DNA of 46,561 nucleotides from Polyangiaceae bacterium (GTDB lineage Bacteria; Myxococcota_A; Polyangia; Polyangiales; Polyangiaceae): NCBI GenBank assembly GCA_013361525.1, contig JABFXY010000095.1, positions 1 to 46,561 on the forward strand, written 5' to 3'. Made by a program: the position numbers and the translations under genes. Numbering within the stretch: position 1 is the first letter of the stretch; every line of letters starts with the position of its first letter. Positions 1-8,243 of this stretch are shown here, one piece after another. The notes beneath the pieces are model-generated. The model saw only the letters and a list, made by a program, of their open reading frames with translations. It had not been told where the DNA came from and ran no database searches.

Positions 1-58
1 GCTCGGCGCCCCGCCGCCCACGCCTCCGCCCGCAGGCCCACCGCCGCCGCCACACCCT

Positions 59-943
59 CTACGGCTTCGCAAAAATGGACCCAGCGACGCGATCCTCGAT
101 CTTCTGCCACGTCGCGTACGCACGCACGGTGCGCGCCCGGAGCTCGTTCTTCGACGTGTTCTGCGCGAGGCTGGTCGCGATTGCGTGCACGACGTACCCC
201 TCCGGCGCCATCAGATCGCGCGTCATCAGCAGCGTCTCGGAGCCGCGATCTGCGAGCGGCTTCGCGAAGTACTGAGAAGACCGGCACGCCATCACGAAGC
301 TCGGAATGGGTCGTTGCTTCGCCGATTTCTTGGGCGGCTCTTTGCCGTCCATCATCCCGTTGTGGCCGGCGTAGCCGACCACGTCGACCTCCAGCGTCCG
401 CGTTCGTCCCTCCTCCTCGAACGACGCGCTGCCGCCCGTCTCGGCTTCCTTGAAGAACCGATCGACCGCATCGTCGATCGCGTCTCCGCGAATCGCATCG
501 AGCACGACGTACAGGTCGATCGCGTCCTTCCGGTCCCAAGGTTTGCCGTCGAACGAGCGCCGAAACACCGCGCGCTGAAGGAGGACACCCTCGCCCTTTT
601 CGAGCGCGATGCGGTCGAAGCCGCTCGCACTTCGTCCGAAGAAGCGCCGGTGGCCGAAGACCGCCCCCCAATAGAGGTTGTTGTCGAGGTCGTCGGGATC
701 TCCCGCTTTCGTGCTGCCGCAGACGATTTGATCGTTGTCGCAGAGCGGGACGTACACGTGCACGACGAGCCGGCCGCGCGTCTTGACGCCTTCCGCGAGG
801 CCGGGTTTCGCCGCGGACCACGGTGCAGCCGGCGACTTCGCGGAGGGTTGCGAATCTGCCTCACCCTGCGCGAGCGAAGAGGTCGGAGAGGCGATCGCGA
901 GCCCAATCCCAATCCCCAACAGGAGCGCAAGCCCTCGGATCAT
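59..943 (-). CDS. exported protein of unknown function
   Basis: The 294-residue product begins with a signal peptide (Met-Ile-Arg, a hydrophobic run to about residue 20, likely cleavage after SLA at about 25), followed by a short Ala/Pro/Ser linker. The rest looks like one globular domain. Visible landmarks are a beta-strand segment VVHVYVPLCDND near 60-70, a segment DLDNNLYWGAVFG near 85-97, and a GHNGMMDG motif near 193-200. It has two Cys in the N-terminal half and one in SFVMACRSS near 218. I recognise no enzyme family with certainty. The GHNG(M/L)MD segment looks like a conserved motif of a family I cannot name. It is transcribed away from the PilZ gene, so 944-1098 should hold divergent promoters. 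The first 58 bases downstream are Pro-codon-rich and show nothing I can support. Confidence 0.75.
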   Translation of the reverse strand: MIRGLALLLGIGIGLAIASPTSSLAQGEADSQPSAKSPAAPWSAAKPGLAEGVKTRGRLVVHVYVPLCDNDQIVCGSTKAGDPDDLDNNLYWGAVFGHRRFFGRSASGFDRIALEKGEGVLLQRAVFRRSFDGKPWDRKDAIDLYVVLDAIRGDAIDDAVDRFFKEAETGGSASFEEEGRTRTLEVDVVGYAGHNGMMDGKEPPKKSAKQRPIPSFVMACRSSQYFAKPLADRGSETLLMTRDLMAPEGYVVHAIATSLAQNTSKNELRARTVRAYATWQKIEDRVAGSIFAKP

Positions 944-1087
944 GTGGTGCTCATCGCGCGCGGGTACGCGAGTGTGACGTCCCCGTGTGACGGACCCTAT
1001 CGCAGCGGCTCGATTGTGCCGTCAGGTACGAGACGATGACATTCTCGAGCGTAGAGAGCGTGTTAACCTCCCCCCTCGCTCAACCTT

Positions 1088-1096
1088 GGAGGAAGG
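1088..1096 (+). promoter_or_regulatory. Shine-Dalgarno that selects a TTG start
   Basis: GGAGGAAGG lies six bases (counted from GGAGG) before the TTG at 1099. The in-frame ATG at 1036 has no such site. This argues that the PilZ protein begins Met-Ala-Thr-Pro-Asp at 1099 with a TTG start. Confidence 0.7.
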
Positions 1097-1098
1097 TC

Positions 1099-2346
1099 TT
1101 GGCAACCCCTGATGTCCTGGCGAAATCGGCGCGTGAGAAGCTCGCGCAGGCATTGAACGCCCTGCAGACGAGCGCCGACACCCCCGTCGAGCTGCTCGAC
1201 ATGGCCGAGCCGATCGCACAGGCGATGGGCATCCTTCACCGCATCGAGAGGTCCCAAGGCCGCGACCTGACGGGGCGCGAGCAGGTGCTCACGAACGTGC
1301 GCGGCACGCTCGACAAGCTCCAACAGCTGAGCATCAGCCACGAAGCGGTCGACGCCGTGATGGAGCAGGTCGCCGGCTGCCTCTCCAGCGTGCACCAGCT
1401 CTCCCGCGCACAGCCTGTCGGCGCGCCTGCATCTGCCGCGTCGGCACCCGCCTCTGCGGCTGCCGCTCCGGCCCCCGCGCCTGCGCCTGCCCCCGTCGCG
1501 GTCGCGCCTGTCGCCGCGGCTCCGGTGGTCGCGCCCGTCGCGCCCTCGCCGAGCAACATCGTCGCGAACATCCCGCCGCCGGCCGCGCCTTCTCCGGCGC
1601 CGCAACCGACGCCTGTCATGGCTGCGCCTGCCCCCGTTGCGATCGGGGGAACGATGGCGATGCAGCAGCCGAGCGCGCCGATCCCGCAAGCTGCTCCGGT
1701 TCAGTCCGCCCCGCCGGTGCAGGCTGCTCCGGTACAGGCCGCTCCGGTGCAGGCCGCTCCGGTGCAAGCCGCGTTTCCGCCGCCTCCGGTCCAGCCCGTC
1801 GCTGCCGCTCCCCAGCAACCCGTCGCTGCCGCGCCAGTCGCTCAACCGGTATCGCAGCCCTCCGTGAAGGCGGGCGGCACGATGCGTATGCAGGCCGACC
1901 CGGCAATCGCCGCGACGGCCGCGGCGCCGATGGCTCACGCTCCGGCCCCCGTTGCTCCTACGCAGCCCGTTGCGACCCGCGCCGGCTCTTCGTCGGGCGT
2001 CCCCTCGACGGCGGGCGGCAACGTCGTCGTCGAGCTCGGTACGCACAGCGTCTCGAACTTCTACAAAGGCCTCTCGGGCAACGACGTGATCGAGCACGGC
2101 GGCATCTTCGTCGCCACGTACAGGATCCCGAAGATGGGCATGCAGGTGAACTTGCGCGTGCTGTTGCCCGGCGATTACGAGTTCCAGGCGACGGGCATCG
2201 TTCAATGGATCCGCGAGGCGAGCGCCTCGGGTGAAGCGTCGGAGCCCGGCTTCGGCGCGAAGTTCACGCAGATCACGCCCGAAGGGCGACAGCTCGTCTA
2301 CCGATACACGCGCAACCGCGAGCCGATGTTCTACGACGACCTGTGA
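1099..2346 (+). CDS. PilZ-like domain protein with long Ala/Pro linker
   Basis: The 415-residue protein has three parts. Residues 1-100 are a helical domain. Residues about 105-300 are a Pro/Ala/Val low-complexity linker with tandem QAAPV repeats. The C-terminal PilZ-like domain (about 310-415) contains EHGGIFVATY, PKMGMQVNLRVLLPG and ATGIVQWIRE, and ends in EPMFYDDL, typical of the PilZ-like family common in myxobacteria (TIGR02266-like). The canonical c-di-GMP signature RxxxR is not visible, so c-di-GMP binding is doubtful. Two copies of GGTMxMQ stand out in the linker (residues 183 and 259). The TTG start is chosen from the strong GGAGG. The stop overlaps the GTG of the next gene by four bases (GTGA), implying translational coupling to the peptidase-barrel protein. 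Confidence 0.8.
   Translation: MATPDVLAKSAREKLAQALNALQTSADTPVELLDMAEPIAQAMGILHRIERSQGRDLTGREQVLTNVRGTLDKLQQLSISHEAVDAVMEQVAGCLSSVHQLSRAQPVGAPASAASAPASAAAAPAPAPAPAPVAVAPVAAAPVVAPVAPSPSNIVANIPPPAAPSPAPQPTPVMAAPAPVAIGGTMAMQQPSAPIPQAAPVQSAPPVQAAPVQAAPVQAAPVQAAFPPPPVQPVAAAPQQPVAAAPVAQPVSQPSVKAGGTMRMQADPAIAATAAAPMAHAPAPVAPTQPVATRAGSSSGVPSTAGGNVVVELGTHSVSNFYKGLSGNDVIEHGGIFVATYRIPKMGMQVNLRVLLPGDYEFQATGIVQWIREASASGEASEPGFGAKFTQITPEGRQLVYRYTRNREPMFYDDL
1717..1776 (+). repeat. 15-bp tandem repeat coding for VQAAP
   Basis: Four consecutive 15-bp units (1717, 1732, 1747, 1762) encode VQAAP repeats in the linker of the PilZ protein. Units 2 and 3 differ at one base, and the last is diverged. This is simple expansion within a disordered linker and may vary between strains. 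Confidence 0.8.
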
Positions 2347-5300
2347 AGCCCGCCTTCGGGGGGAGGCTCGCTTTCGCGGCGATCGCGGCCGCGTCGCTGT
2401 TTTCTGCGCGCGACGCGCTCGCGATCGACGACCCGACCCTCACGTGGTGGACGTACGAGTCTCAGCATTTCCGGGTGACGTATCCGCACACGCTCGAGCC
2501 CGTCGCCGAGCGTGTCGCGACCCTCGCGGAGTCGATCCACACGCGCCTCGTTCCGGAGATGGCCTACGTCCCGGACGAGAAGACGGAGATCCTCATCACC
2601 GACGACACCGATGCTGCGAACGGGTCGGCCACACCGATCCCGTACAACAGCATTCGGCTGTTCATCACCGCACCTGACGACATCTCGACGCTCGGCGATT
2701 ACGACGATTGGTTGCTCGGGCTGATCACGCACGAGTACACGCACATCCTGCATACCGGGAACATCAGCGGCCTCGCCAACGTCGCAAACTCGGTCATCGG
2801 CAAGACCCTCGCGCCGAACTCCGCGCAGCCTCGTTGGATCATCGAGGGGCTCGCCGTGGTGTTCGAGAGTGATTACACCTCCGGCGGGCGCATTCGTTCC
2901 TCGCTCTTCGACGCGTGGATCCGCGCCGACGTCCTCGAAGACAACATTGCGCGCCTCGATCAGATATCGAGCGGCGCCGAGCGCTGGCCGTACGGGAACC
3001 TCTTTTACCTCTATGGCAGCCGCTTCTTGCGCTGGATCACGGACATCTACGGCCCCGACACGATGCCCGCGGTGAGCGCCGACTACGGCGCGACCACCAT
3101 TCCTTTTGCCATCAATCGCGCCATTCGACGCGTCACGGGTCGTACCTACGAAGACCTCTACGACGCGTGGGTCATTCACCTGAAGCGGCACTACGCGGAG
3201 CAAGTCGCGGAGGTCGACAAGCGCGGACGCCGCGAGGGCGCGCGCATCACCTTTCACGGCCGTGAAGCGCTCTATCCCCGGTTCGTCCCGCCGGCATTCC
3301 GCGAGAACAAAGACGCTGAGGAGATCCTCTTCTTTCGAGACGATTTCAATACGACGGCCGGCATCTATCGCCTCGAGGTCGGCGATCCGGACAAATCTTT
3401 CGATCGCGACACGGACCTCGTCATTCGAACGGCAGGCGACTCCTTGCCGACGTTTTCGCCCGAAGGGGACGTCGTCTTCAGCGACGTCGGCATCTGGCGC
3501 AATCTCTATTCGCGTCACGACCTGTTCACCGTGCCGCGCGGCGAGACCAATACGACGGGCACCGGCCCTTCGCGCAAGCGCCTGACCGACGGCCTGCGCG
3601 CGATGTATCCGGACATGAGCCCCGACGGCAATCACGTCGTCTTCTGCGTGAATTCGAAGGGGACGACCACGTTGTCGATCGCCGACCGCGACAACACCGG
3701 GACGCTGACGAAGATCCGCCCGCTGGTGCCGTCGGCGACCTTCGATCAGGCATATACGCCGCGCTATTCACCCGACGGCAAGAAGGTCGCCTACAGCGCG
3801 TGGAAGCGAGGCGGCTTTCGGGACATCGTCATCGTCGACATTGCGACCGGCAAATCGACGAACGTCATGCACGACCGCGCGCTCGACATGCAGCCCGTGT
3901 GGTCCTCCGACGGTAAGACGCTCTACTTCAGCTCCGACCGTACCGGGATTTTCAACGTCTATTCGCATGATCTCGCGACCGGCGAAGAGAAGATGATCAC
4001 GAACGTCGTCGGCGCCGCATTCGCCCCGACGATCAGCGCCGACGGAAAGACGCTCGTCTACACGGGGTACACCCACGAGGGGTACGACCTCTATGCGATG
4101 AAGCTCGACCCGACGCGATTCATCGCTGCCCCCGCCGCACACGAGGACCGCCCCGAGCCATACCCGGAGCCCCCGCCGGTGAAGCTCGACAAGAGCCGGT
4201 ACAACCCGCTCCTCACGCTGCGGCCGCACAGCTACTTCATCGAGATCGGGCCGGGCAACTACAGCCCCAACGCAGTGACCTTCACGGCGAGCGGCTCCGA
4301 CTTCGTGGGGCACCACAACATCGGCGCCGCTATTCGATTCGATCCGGGCGCGCCGACCCCGCGTGTCGACATCGACTATGGGTACGGCGGGCTACCCGTC
4401 AATCTCAACGCCCATTTCACCCATCAAGTCATCCCCCGCACGCGCGGCTTCCGTGTGAGCGGCGTCGACGTTCCGTACGACGAAACGCAGACGAGCTTCT
4501 CGACGTCCGCGAGCGTCCCCATTCTCGACACGTTCGTCTCGCAGAGCGCGAGCATCACGTACGCGGCGACGCTCTTTCACGGCAACCTCAGCACGCCCAG
4601 GAAGCTCGACCCCTTCGAGACGGTGACCGTCAAACCGCCGGAGGGTTTGCTCAGCCAGTTTCGTCTCTCGTATTCGCTCGCCGCCACCGAAGGCAGCGTC
4701 GACGTCGCGGGCGGCACGCGAAGCGGCTTCGCGATGAACGCCGGCGTCACCTACGCCGACCCGACCATTGGGAGCGAGGAGTCTTTCTACCAATTCGACG
4801 CGGCCGCGACGGCTTACATTCCAATGCCCTGGCCGGGAAATCAGACCATCGCGATGCGCGCCGCCGGTGGTGTATCGGCGGGTGATCGGGCGCGCGGCGG
4901 GACCTTTTTCGTCGGTGGCTACGACCTCGTGAACAACAGCCCGCTCGATACGCTCGTGAGCGGCATCTACGACGGCGCGTTCGTCCTTCGCGGGTATCCG
5001 CCGGGATCGTTCGCGGGCAACGAATATTTCCTCTCGAGCATCGAATACCGCGCGCCCATCGTGAAGCCCAACTGGGGTCCGTCGACGCTGCCGATCTTCT
5101 TGAGACGGATCGACGCGTCCGCGTTCGCCGATTGGGGCGGCGCGTTCGATGATTTCGAGTTCGAGCGCGTCCGGCCGTTCTTCGACGAACAGCTCATCTG
5201 GACGCCTTACCTACACACGTCGGTCGGCCTCGAGGTTTGGCTCGCGCTGACCCTCGCGCACCGCGTGGATTCGAGCATCCGCGTCGGCTACGCATACGGC

Positions 5301-5360
5301 TTCAGCGACGAAGCGTACGAGGACGGCCAGTTCTACGTGCTGTCTACCAGCGCGTTTTAG
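2343..5360 (+). CDS. exported HEXXH peptidase / TolB-like propeller / Omp85-type barrel protein
   Basis: The 1005-residue protein has a signal peptide with cleavage near residue 27 (after DALA). Residues about 30-280 form a gluzincin-like zinc peptidase domain with HEYTH at 130-134 and a downstream glutamate in WIIEGL (E168). Residues about 310-600 hold several PD40/TolB-type propeller blades (repeats such as YSPDGKKVAYSAW, WSSDGKTLYFSSD, ISADGKTLVYTGY). Residues about 640-1005 resemble the bacterial surface antigen (D15/Omp85) barrel, with a characteristic LRGY-PPGSFAGNEYFLSSIEYRAPI segment and aromatic strands at the end. The predicted location is the outer membrane with a periplasmic peptidase. 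The GTG start overlaps the preceding stop. The substrate is unknown, and activity is inferred only from the HEXXH and Glu residues. Confidence 0.85.
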   Translation: MKPAFGGRLAFAAIAAASLFSARDALAIDDPTLTWWTYESQHFRVTYPHTLEPVAERVATLAESIHTRLVPEMAYVPDEKTEILITDDTDAANGSATPIPYNSIRLFITAPDDISTLGDYDDWLLGLITHEYTHILHTGNISGLANVANSVIGKTLAPNSAQPRWIIEGLAVVFESDYTSGGRIRSSLFDAWIRADVLEDNIARLDQISSGAERWPYGNLFYLYGSRFLRWITDIYGPDTMPAVSADYGATTIPFAINRAIRRVTGRTYEDLYDAWVIHLKRHYAEQVAEVDKRGRREGARITFHGREALYPRFVPPAFRENKDAEEILFFRDDFNTTAGIYRLEVGDPDKSFDRDTDLVIRTAGDSLPTFSPEGDVVFSDVGIWRNLYSRHDLFTVPRGETNTTGTGPSRKRLTDGLRAMYPDMSPDGNHVVFCVNSKGTTTLSIADRDNTGTLTKIRPLVPSATFDQAYTPRYSPDGKKVAYSAWKRGGFRDIVIVDIATGKSTNVMHDRALDMQPVWSSDGKTLYFSSDRTGIFNVYSHDLATGEEKMITNVVGAAFAPTISADGKTLVYTGYTHEGYDLYAMKLDPTRFIAAPAAHEDRPEPYPEPPPVKLDKSRYNPLLTLRPHSYFIEIGPGNYSPNAVTFTASGSDFVGHHNIGAAIRFDPGAPTPRVDIDYGYGGLPVNLNAHFTHQVIPRTRGFRVSGVDVPYDETQTSFSTSASVPILDTFVSQSASITYAATLFHGNLSTPRKLDPFETVTVKPPEGLLSQFRLSYSLAATEGSVDVAGGTRSGFAMNAGVTYADPTIGSEESFYQFDAAATAYIPMPWPGNQTIAMRAAGGVSAGDRARGGTFFVGGYDLVNNSPLDTLVSGIYDGAFVLRGYPPGSFAGNEYFLSSIEYRAPIVKPNWGPSTLPIFLRRIDASAFADWGGAFDDFEFERVRPFFDEQLIWTPYLHTSVGLEVWLALTLAHRVDSSIRVGYAYGFSDEAYEDGQFYVLSTSAF

Positions 5361-5374
5361 CCTGTCGCCGAGCT

Positions 5375-5602
5375 TCATGAATCCGCGGGCGGGCGCTGGA
5401 TGCTGGCGGCTTCCTCGAACTCGACCAACGCCGTGTCCAATGGATGCGTTGCCTCTTTCGGAGCGGGTGTCGTGGTCGCAGTCGGGGGCGTCGCCGCGAC
5501 CGGTTCAGCTGCGGGCGGCGCTTTGTGGTGGCCGTGCCCGTGCTCCTTTCTCTTGTGCTTGTGTTTCATGCGGATCAAAGAGTGCATCGCGCGCGCCACC
5601 AT
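5375..5602 (-). CDS. small His/Lys-rich protein, doubtful
   Basis: This 75-residue reading frame has a cluster of His and Lys (KHKHKRKEHGHGHHK at about 13-27), then a Pro/Ala/Thr stretch and an acidic end. It lies 56 bases downstream of the Ser/Thr kinase on the same strand and could be co-transcribed. A weak GAGGG precedes the ATG, and an internal ATG at 5569 is an alternative. The His cluster might bind metal. I do not recognise the family and cannot exclude a chance ORF in GC-rich DNA. Confidence 0.35.
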   Translation of the reverse strand: MVARAMHSLIRMKHKHKRKEHGHGHHKAPPAAEPVAATPPTATTTPAPKEATHPLDTALVEFEEAASIQRPPADS

Positions 5603-5658
5603 CGCGCCCTCGATGCGTCATCGTGTCGACCGATGAATTGGCGCCGAGCTCGTGTCGC

Positions 5659-6732
5659 TCACGTCAGCCCGAACCACGAGGCGGCGGCGATCATCCCGAG
5701 CGCGATACCCGACACGAATGCGAGCGCTTTCAGTTCGACCCTTAGTCGCCGGGGTTCTGCCGCGTTCGTCGGCGGGGCGATCTCTTCTTCGAGCCCCGGC
5801 CACGAGGGCGGCGCCGTGCGCATCAGGCGCTCGTGCCGAATCGCGAGCTCCAATGCATCCCGCATTTCGAGGGCCGAGCCCCAGCGACACGCCATGGTCT
5901 GCTCGAGCGCTTTATCGATGACGCGCGCGATCCGTTCGGGCACCTCCGGCGCGAGCACACGAACTTTCGCGGGGGGTGTTTCCATTGCGGCAAACAGCTC
6001 AGCGTTCGACGACTCGGATTGGTGGACGCGTTTTCCGGTGATCACTCGATAGAGCAATGCCCCGACGCCCCAAACATCCGTGCGGCGATCGATCGAATCC
6101 AGATCGCCGCGAGCTTGCTCGCGCGCCATGTACCCGAGCGTTCCCAACACCACACCGGTCATCGTCGGGAACACGCGAGAAACCGTCTCGGCGCGCGCGA
6201 TTCCGAAGTCGAGCAGCTTGAGCTGCCCCTCGTTCGTCAGGAACAGATTGTCGGGTTTGAGATCGCGGTGAATGACCCCGCGACCATGAACCGCGTCGAG
6301 GAGGTCGCAGAGCCGAACACCGAGCTCGCACGCTTCGAGCGCGTCCATTTTTTGGTCCGGTAGTCGAGCGAGGCGATCGTGGAGCGACTCCCCTTCCAGG
6401 AGCTCGAGCACGAGATACGGCCGTCCGTCCTCGAGGACGTCGTCGTCGAACACCGACACGATCGACGGATGACCCACTTCGTTCGCGATTCTCGCTTCGG
6501 CGAGGAATCGCTCGCGGGCGCGCGCGTCGTTGCTCAATATGGGGCGAAGGACCTTGAGCGCGCCGACGCGCCCGTTGCGATGCACCGCCTCGTAAATCAC
6601 CGCGGAGCCGCCTTCGCCGATTTGCCGAACGATGCGCCACCGTTCCCCCACCACGTCACCCGGGCTGAGCTCGATGGGCGCGGGAGGGGCACCAGCGTGT
6701 TTGGAAGGCGCCGGAAGTTTACGTGTCGCCAT
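5659..6732 (-). CDS. tail-anchored eukaryotic-type Ser/Thr protein kinase
   Basis: The protein is 357 residues from ATG 6732 (an alternative in-frame ATG lies at 6756; neither has a clear ribosome site). The kinase domain spans about 32-290. It has a Gly-rich loop IGEGGSAVIYEA (38-49), catalytic Lys60, helix-C Glu79, HRDLKPDN with Asp157, and DFG at 175-177. The usual APE motif reads ARE (203-205), with Pro replaced by Arg. All residues for catalysis are present, so it should be active. A single hydrophobic segment sits at the extreme C-terminus (ALAFVSGIALGMIAAASWFGL), making it a membrane-anchored cytosolic kinase without an extracellular sensor. Longer upstream reading through the same frame runs antisense to the lipoprotein gene at 6949 and is not believed. 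Confidence 0.9.
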   Translation of the reverse strand: MATRKLPAPSKHAGAPPAPIELSPGDVVGERWRIVRQIGEGGSAVIYEAVHRNGRVGALKVLRPILSNDARARERFLAEARIANEVGHPSIVSVFDDDVLEDGRPYLVLELLEGESLHDRLARLPDQKMDALEACELGVRLCDLLDAVHGRGVIHRDLKPDNLFLTNEGQLKLLDFGIARAETVSRVFPTMTGVVLGTLGYMAREQARGDLDSIDRRTDVWGVGALLYRVITGKRVHQSESSNAELFAAMETPPAKVRVLAPEVPERIARVIDKALEQTMACRWGSALEMRDALELAIRHERLMRTAPPSWPGLEEEIAPPTNAAEPRRLRVELKALAFVSGIALGMIAAASWFGLT

Positions 6733-6948
6733 ATCGTTCGGTAACGCCGAGGCCATATCAGCTGCACACGCGAACGACGTGCCAGCCTCGACGTCGTAGG
6801 ATTCGGCATCATTCGCGTCGATCCGAGGCCTGCGTTCGAGACGTTCGCTCGAGCGTCTCGCCACACGTTCGTGGCACTGAGCCGCACCACGGACGGTGGA
6901 GCAGCCAAGAACTTGGCCGCTCGAAACATTGCGACGTAGGAGCCGTGC

Positions 6949-7452
6949 ATGCGCTCCTGCATCCATGCCATCGCTGCGGCCTTCGCACTCTCGTTGGTGG
7001 CGTGTATGCCGCCTCAAATGCCGTCGGACAAGCTGACCGACGCCGCTTACGGAATCGTCGAGGCCGCGCGCTTCGGGCGAATGGACATCGTGCTTCAGAC
7101 CGTGGAGCCGACCCAGCAAGAGGCGTACGCGGACGCGCACTCGGATTGGGGCGGGGACATCCGGATCCTCGATATCGAATACGGCGGCGCGCGTCTTGTC
7201 GCGCCCGACAAGGCCGTCGTGCTGATGACGGTTGCTTGGCAGCGTCTCGACGAATCGATCCTGCGATCGACGGCGCTCAAGCAAACATGGACGCTCGGCG
7301 GCGAGCGTTGGGCGATCCGCGAAGAGGTCGTTGCCGGCGGCGACAAGAAGCTCCTCAAGGAGCCGATGCCGAAGAACGACGCTACGACGCCGAAGGACGA
7401 AGCCGCGAAGCCGAAGGTCGGCGCGGCCGAGCCCTCGAAGCGCGGCAGCTGA
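6949..7452 (+). CDS. small lipoprotein, unknown function
   Basis: The 167-residue product starts at an ATG preceded by TAGGAG. It has a type II signal peptide ending SLVAC (Cys19 lipidated). The central region (about 28-130) is a compact mixed fold with the sequence IVLQTVEPTQQEAYADAH and a beta-rich half with WTLGGERWAIREEV. The fold reads like an NTF2/SnoaL-type or similar small domain, but I cannot assign it. The C-terminal 40 residues are Lys/Pro/Ala-rich and probably disordered. It is divergent from the Ser/Thr kinase, with about 216 bases between the starts. It could be regulated from the same intergenic region. Confidence 0.75.
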   Translation: MRSCIHAIAAAFALSLVACMPPQMPSDKLTDAAYGIVEAARFGRMDIVLQTVEPTQQEAYADAHSDWGGDIRILDIEYGGARLVAPDKAVVLMTVAWQRLDESILRSTALKQTWTLGGERWAIREEVVAGGDKKLLKEPMPKNDATTPKDEAAKPKVGAAEPSKRGS

Positions 7453-7598
7453 TTTCCGCTTCTACGTCGCGGCACGCTCGAAGCGCCAGCGCGACATCTC
7501 CGGTGCGCCTGCGGCGCGATGTGTCTGCAGCGCGATGCGTTTGCAGGCGATGCAGGCGACGCCCCTCCTCGAAGAGGCGCCGCGTTCGAGCTCGATCG

Positions 7599-7739
7599 TT
7601 ACGAGCTCTTCTTGCTCTTCGCCGGAGCTTTGCGTGCGGCCGTTGCCGCCTTCGCGTTGCGACGAGCGCGCTCCTTCTTCTTCGATTGAGCGCGCCGACG
7701 GCGCATCTTCTGGGAACGGCGGCGATCACCTTTGGCCAT
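7599..7739 (-). CDS. 46-residue highly basic protein
   Basis: It starts Met-Ala-Lys-Gly-Asp-Arg at 7739 with GAGGA seven bases upstream, and ends at TAA. Arg and Lys make up nearly half the residues (RRRSQKMRRRR near 6-16, KKKERARR near 20-27), followed by an Ala/Lys tail resembling histone H1 or ribosomal protein tails. The good ribosome site and the very biased composition support a real gene. A nucleic-acid or ribosome-binding role is a guess from charge alone. Its start is 62 bases downstream of the end of the next same-strand gene, so the two may form one transcript. Confidence 0.6.
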   Translation of the reverse strand: MAKGDRRRSQKMRRRRAQSKKKERARRNAKAATAARKAPAKSKKSS

Positions 7740-7801
7740 GACGCATCCTCGTGTGAAAGGGAACGGGCCTTCTTTCACAGCCACCGGATCGAAGCAAGCT
7801 C

Positions 7802-8062
7802 TCAGCGATCGCTGCCGCTGGCGGCGCCGTCGAGGGTGACTTCGCGGCCGCGTACTTCGAGGCGATAGCGAGAGTTCACCGTCTCGATGTAGAAAACTTC
7901 TTTGCCGGCGATACGAAGGACACGTTTGACCGGTGTCGTCACGTATTCGTGCATACCGTCGGAGAACTCGATCACGACGACGGAGCCCTTTCGGGGTGCC
8001 CGCACCAGCCGTCCAACGACGGCGCGCGATCCGCGTCCAAGCTTCCGCAGCACGACCTGCAC
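7802..8062 (-). CDS. small beta-rich protein, unknown
   Basis: The 86-residue protein has alternating hydrophobic strands (RAVVGRLVRAP, GSVVVIEFSDG, EYVTTPVKRVLRI, EVFYIETVNSRYRLEV) that suggest a small beta-barrel or SH3-like fold. No signal peptide or Cys is visible. It uses a GTG start with no strong Shine-Dalgarno. It is followed by the basic 46-residue gene on the same strand, and it is divergent from tdk across an operator-like palindrome. I do not recognise the family. Confidence 0.55.
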   Translation of the reverse strand: MQVVLRKLGRGSRAVVGRLVRAPRKGSVVVIEFSDGMHEYVTTPVKRVLRIAGKEVFYIETVNSRYRLEVRGREVTLDGAASGSDR

Positions 8063-8105
8063 GCTCGTAGGCTAGCACGCGGTTGCAAGACAACGATCGA
8101 AAGCT

Positions 8106-8122
8106 TCGACAAACTTTGTCGA
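8106..8122. promoter_or_regulatory. perfect 17-bp palindrome between divergent genes
   Basis: TCGACAAA-C-TTTGTCGA has two 8-bp arms around one central base and is AT-rich against the GC-rich background. It lies between the small-protein start at 8062 and tdk at 8244. The symmetry and tight spacer suit a dimeric repressor operator better than an RNA hairpin. No regulator is identified. Confidence 0.45.
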
Positions 8123-8243
8123 GAGGAGGTGAGGGCGGTTTGCCTCTCGTGCTCCCGACGGTGCAGCCGAGGGTGCAGCCGAGGCCCTTCCCCCATTTGC
8201 CTCTTGGCGCCCGGTCGCTGCGCGACGAGAGACGGAGGCAGAT

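Noticed and set aside
5659..7284. Kinase extended upstream to 7284
   Set aside because: The added 184 residues are antisense to the lipoprotein gene at 6949-7452, which has a good ribosome site and lipobox.
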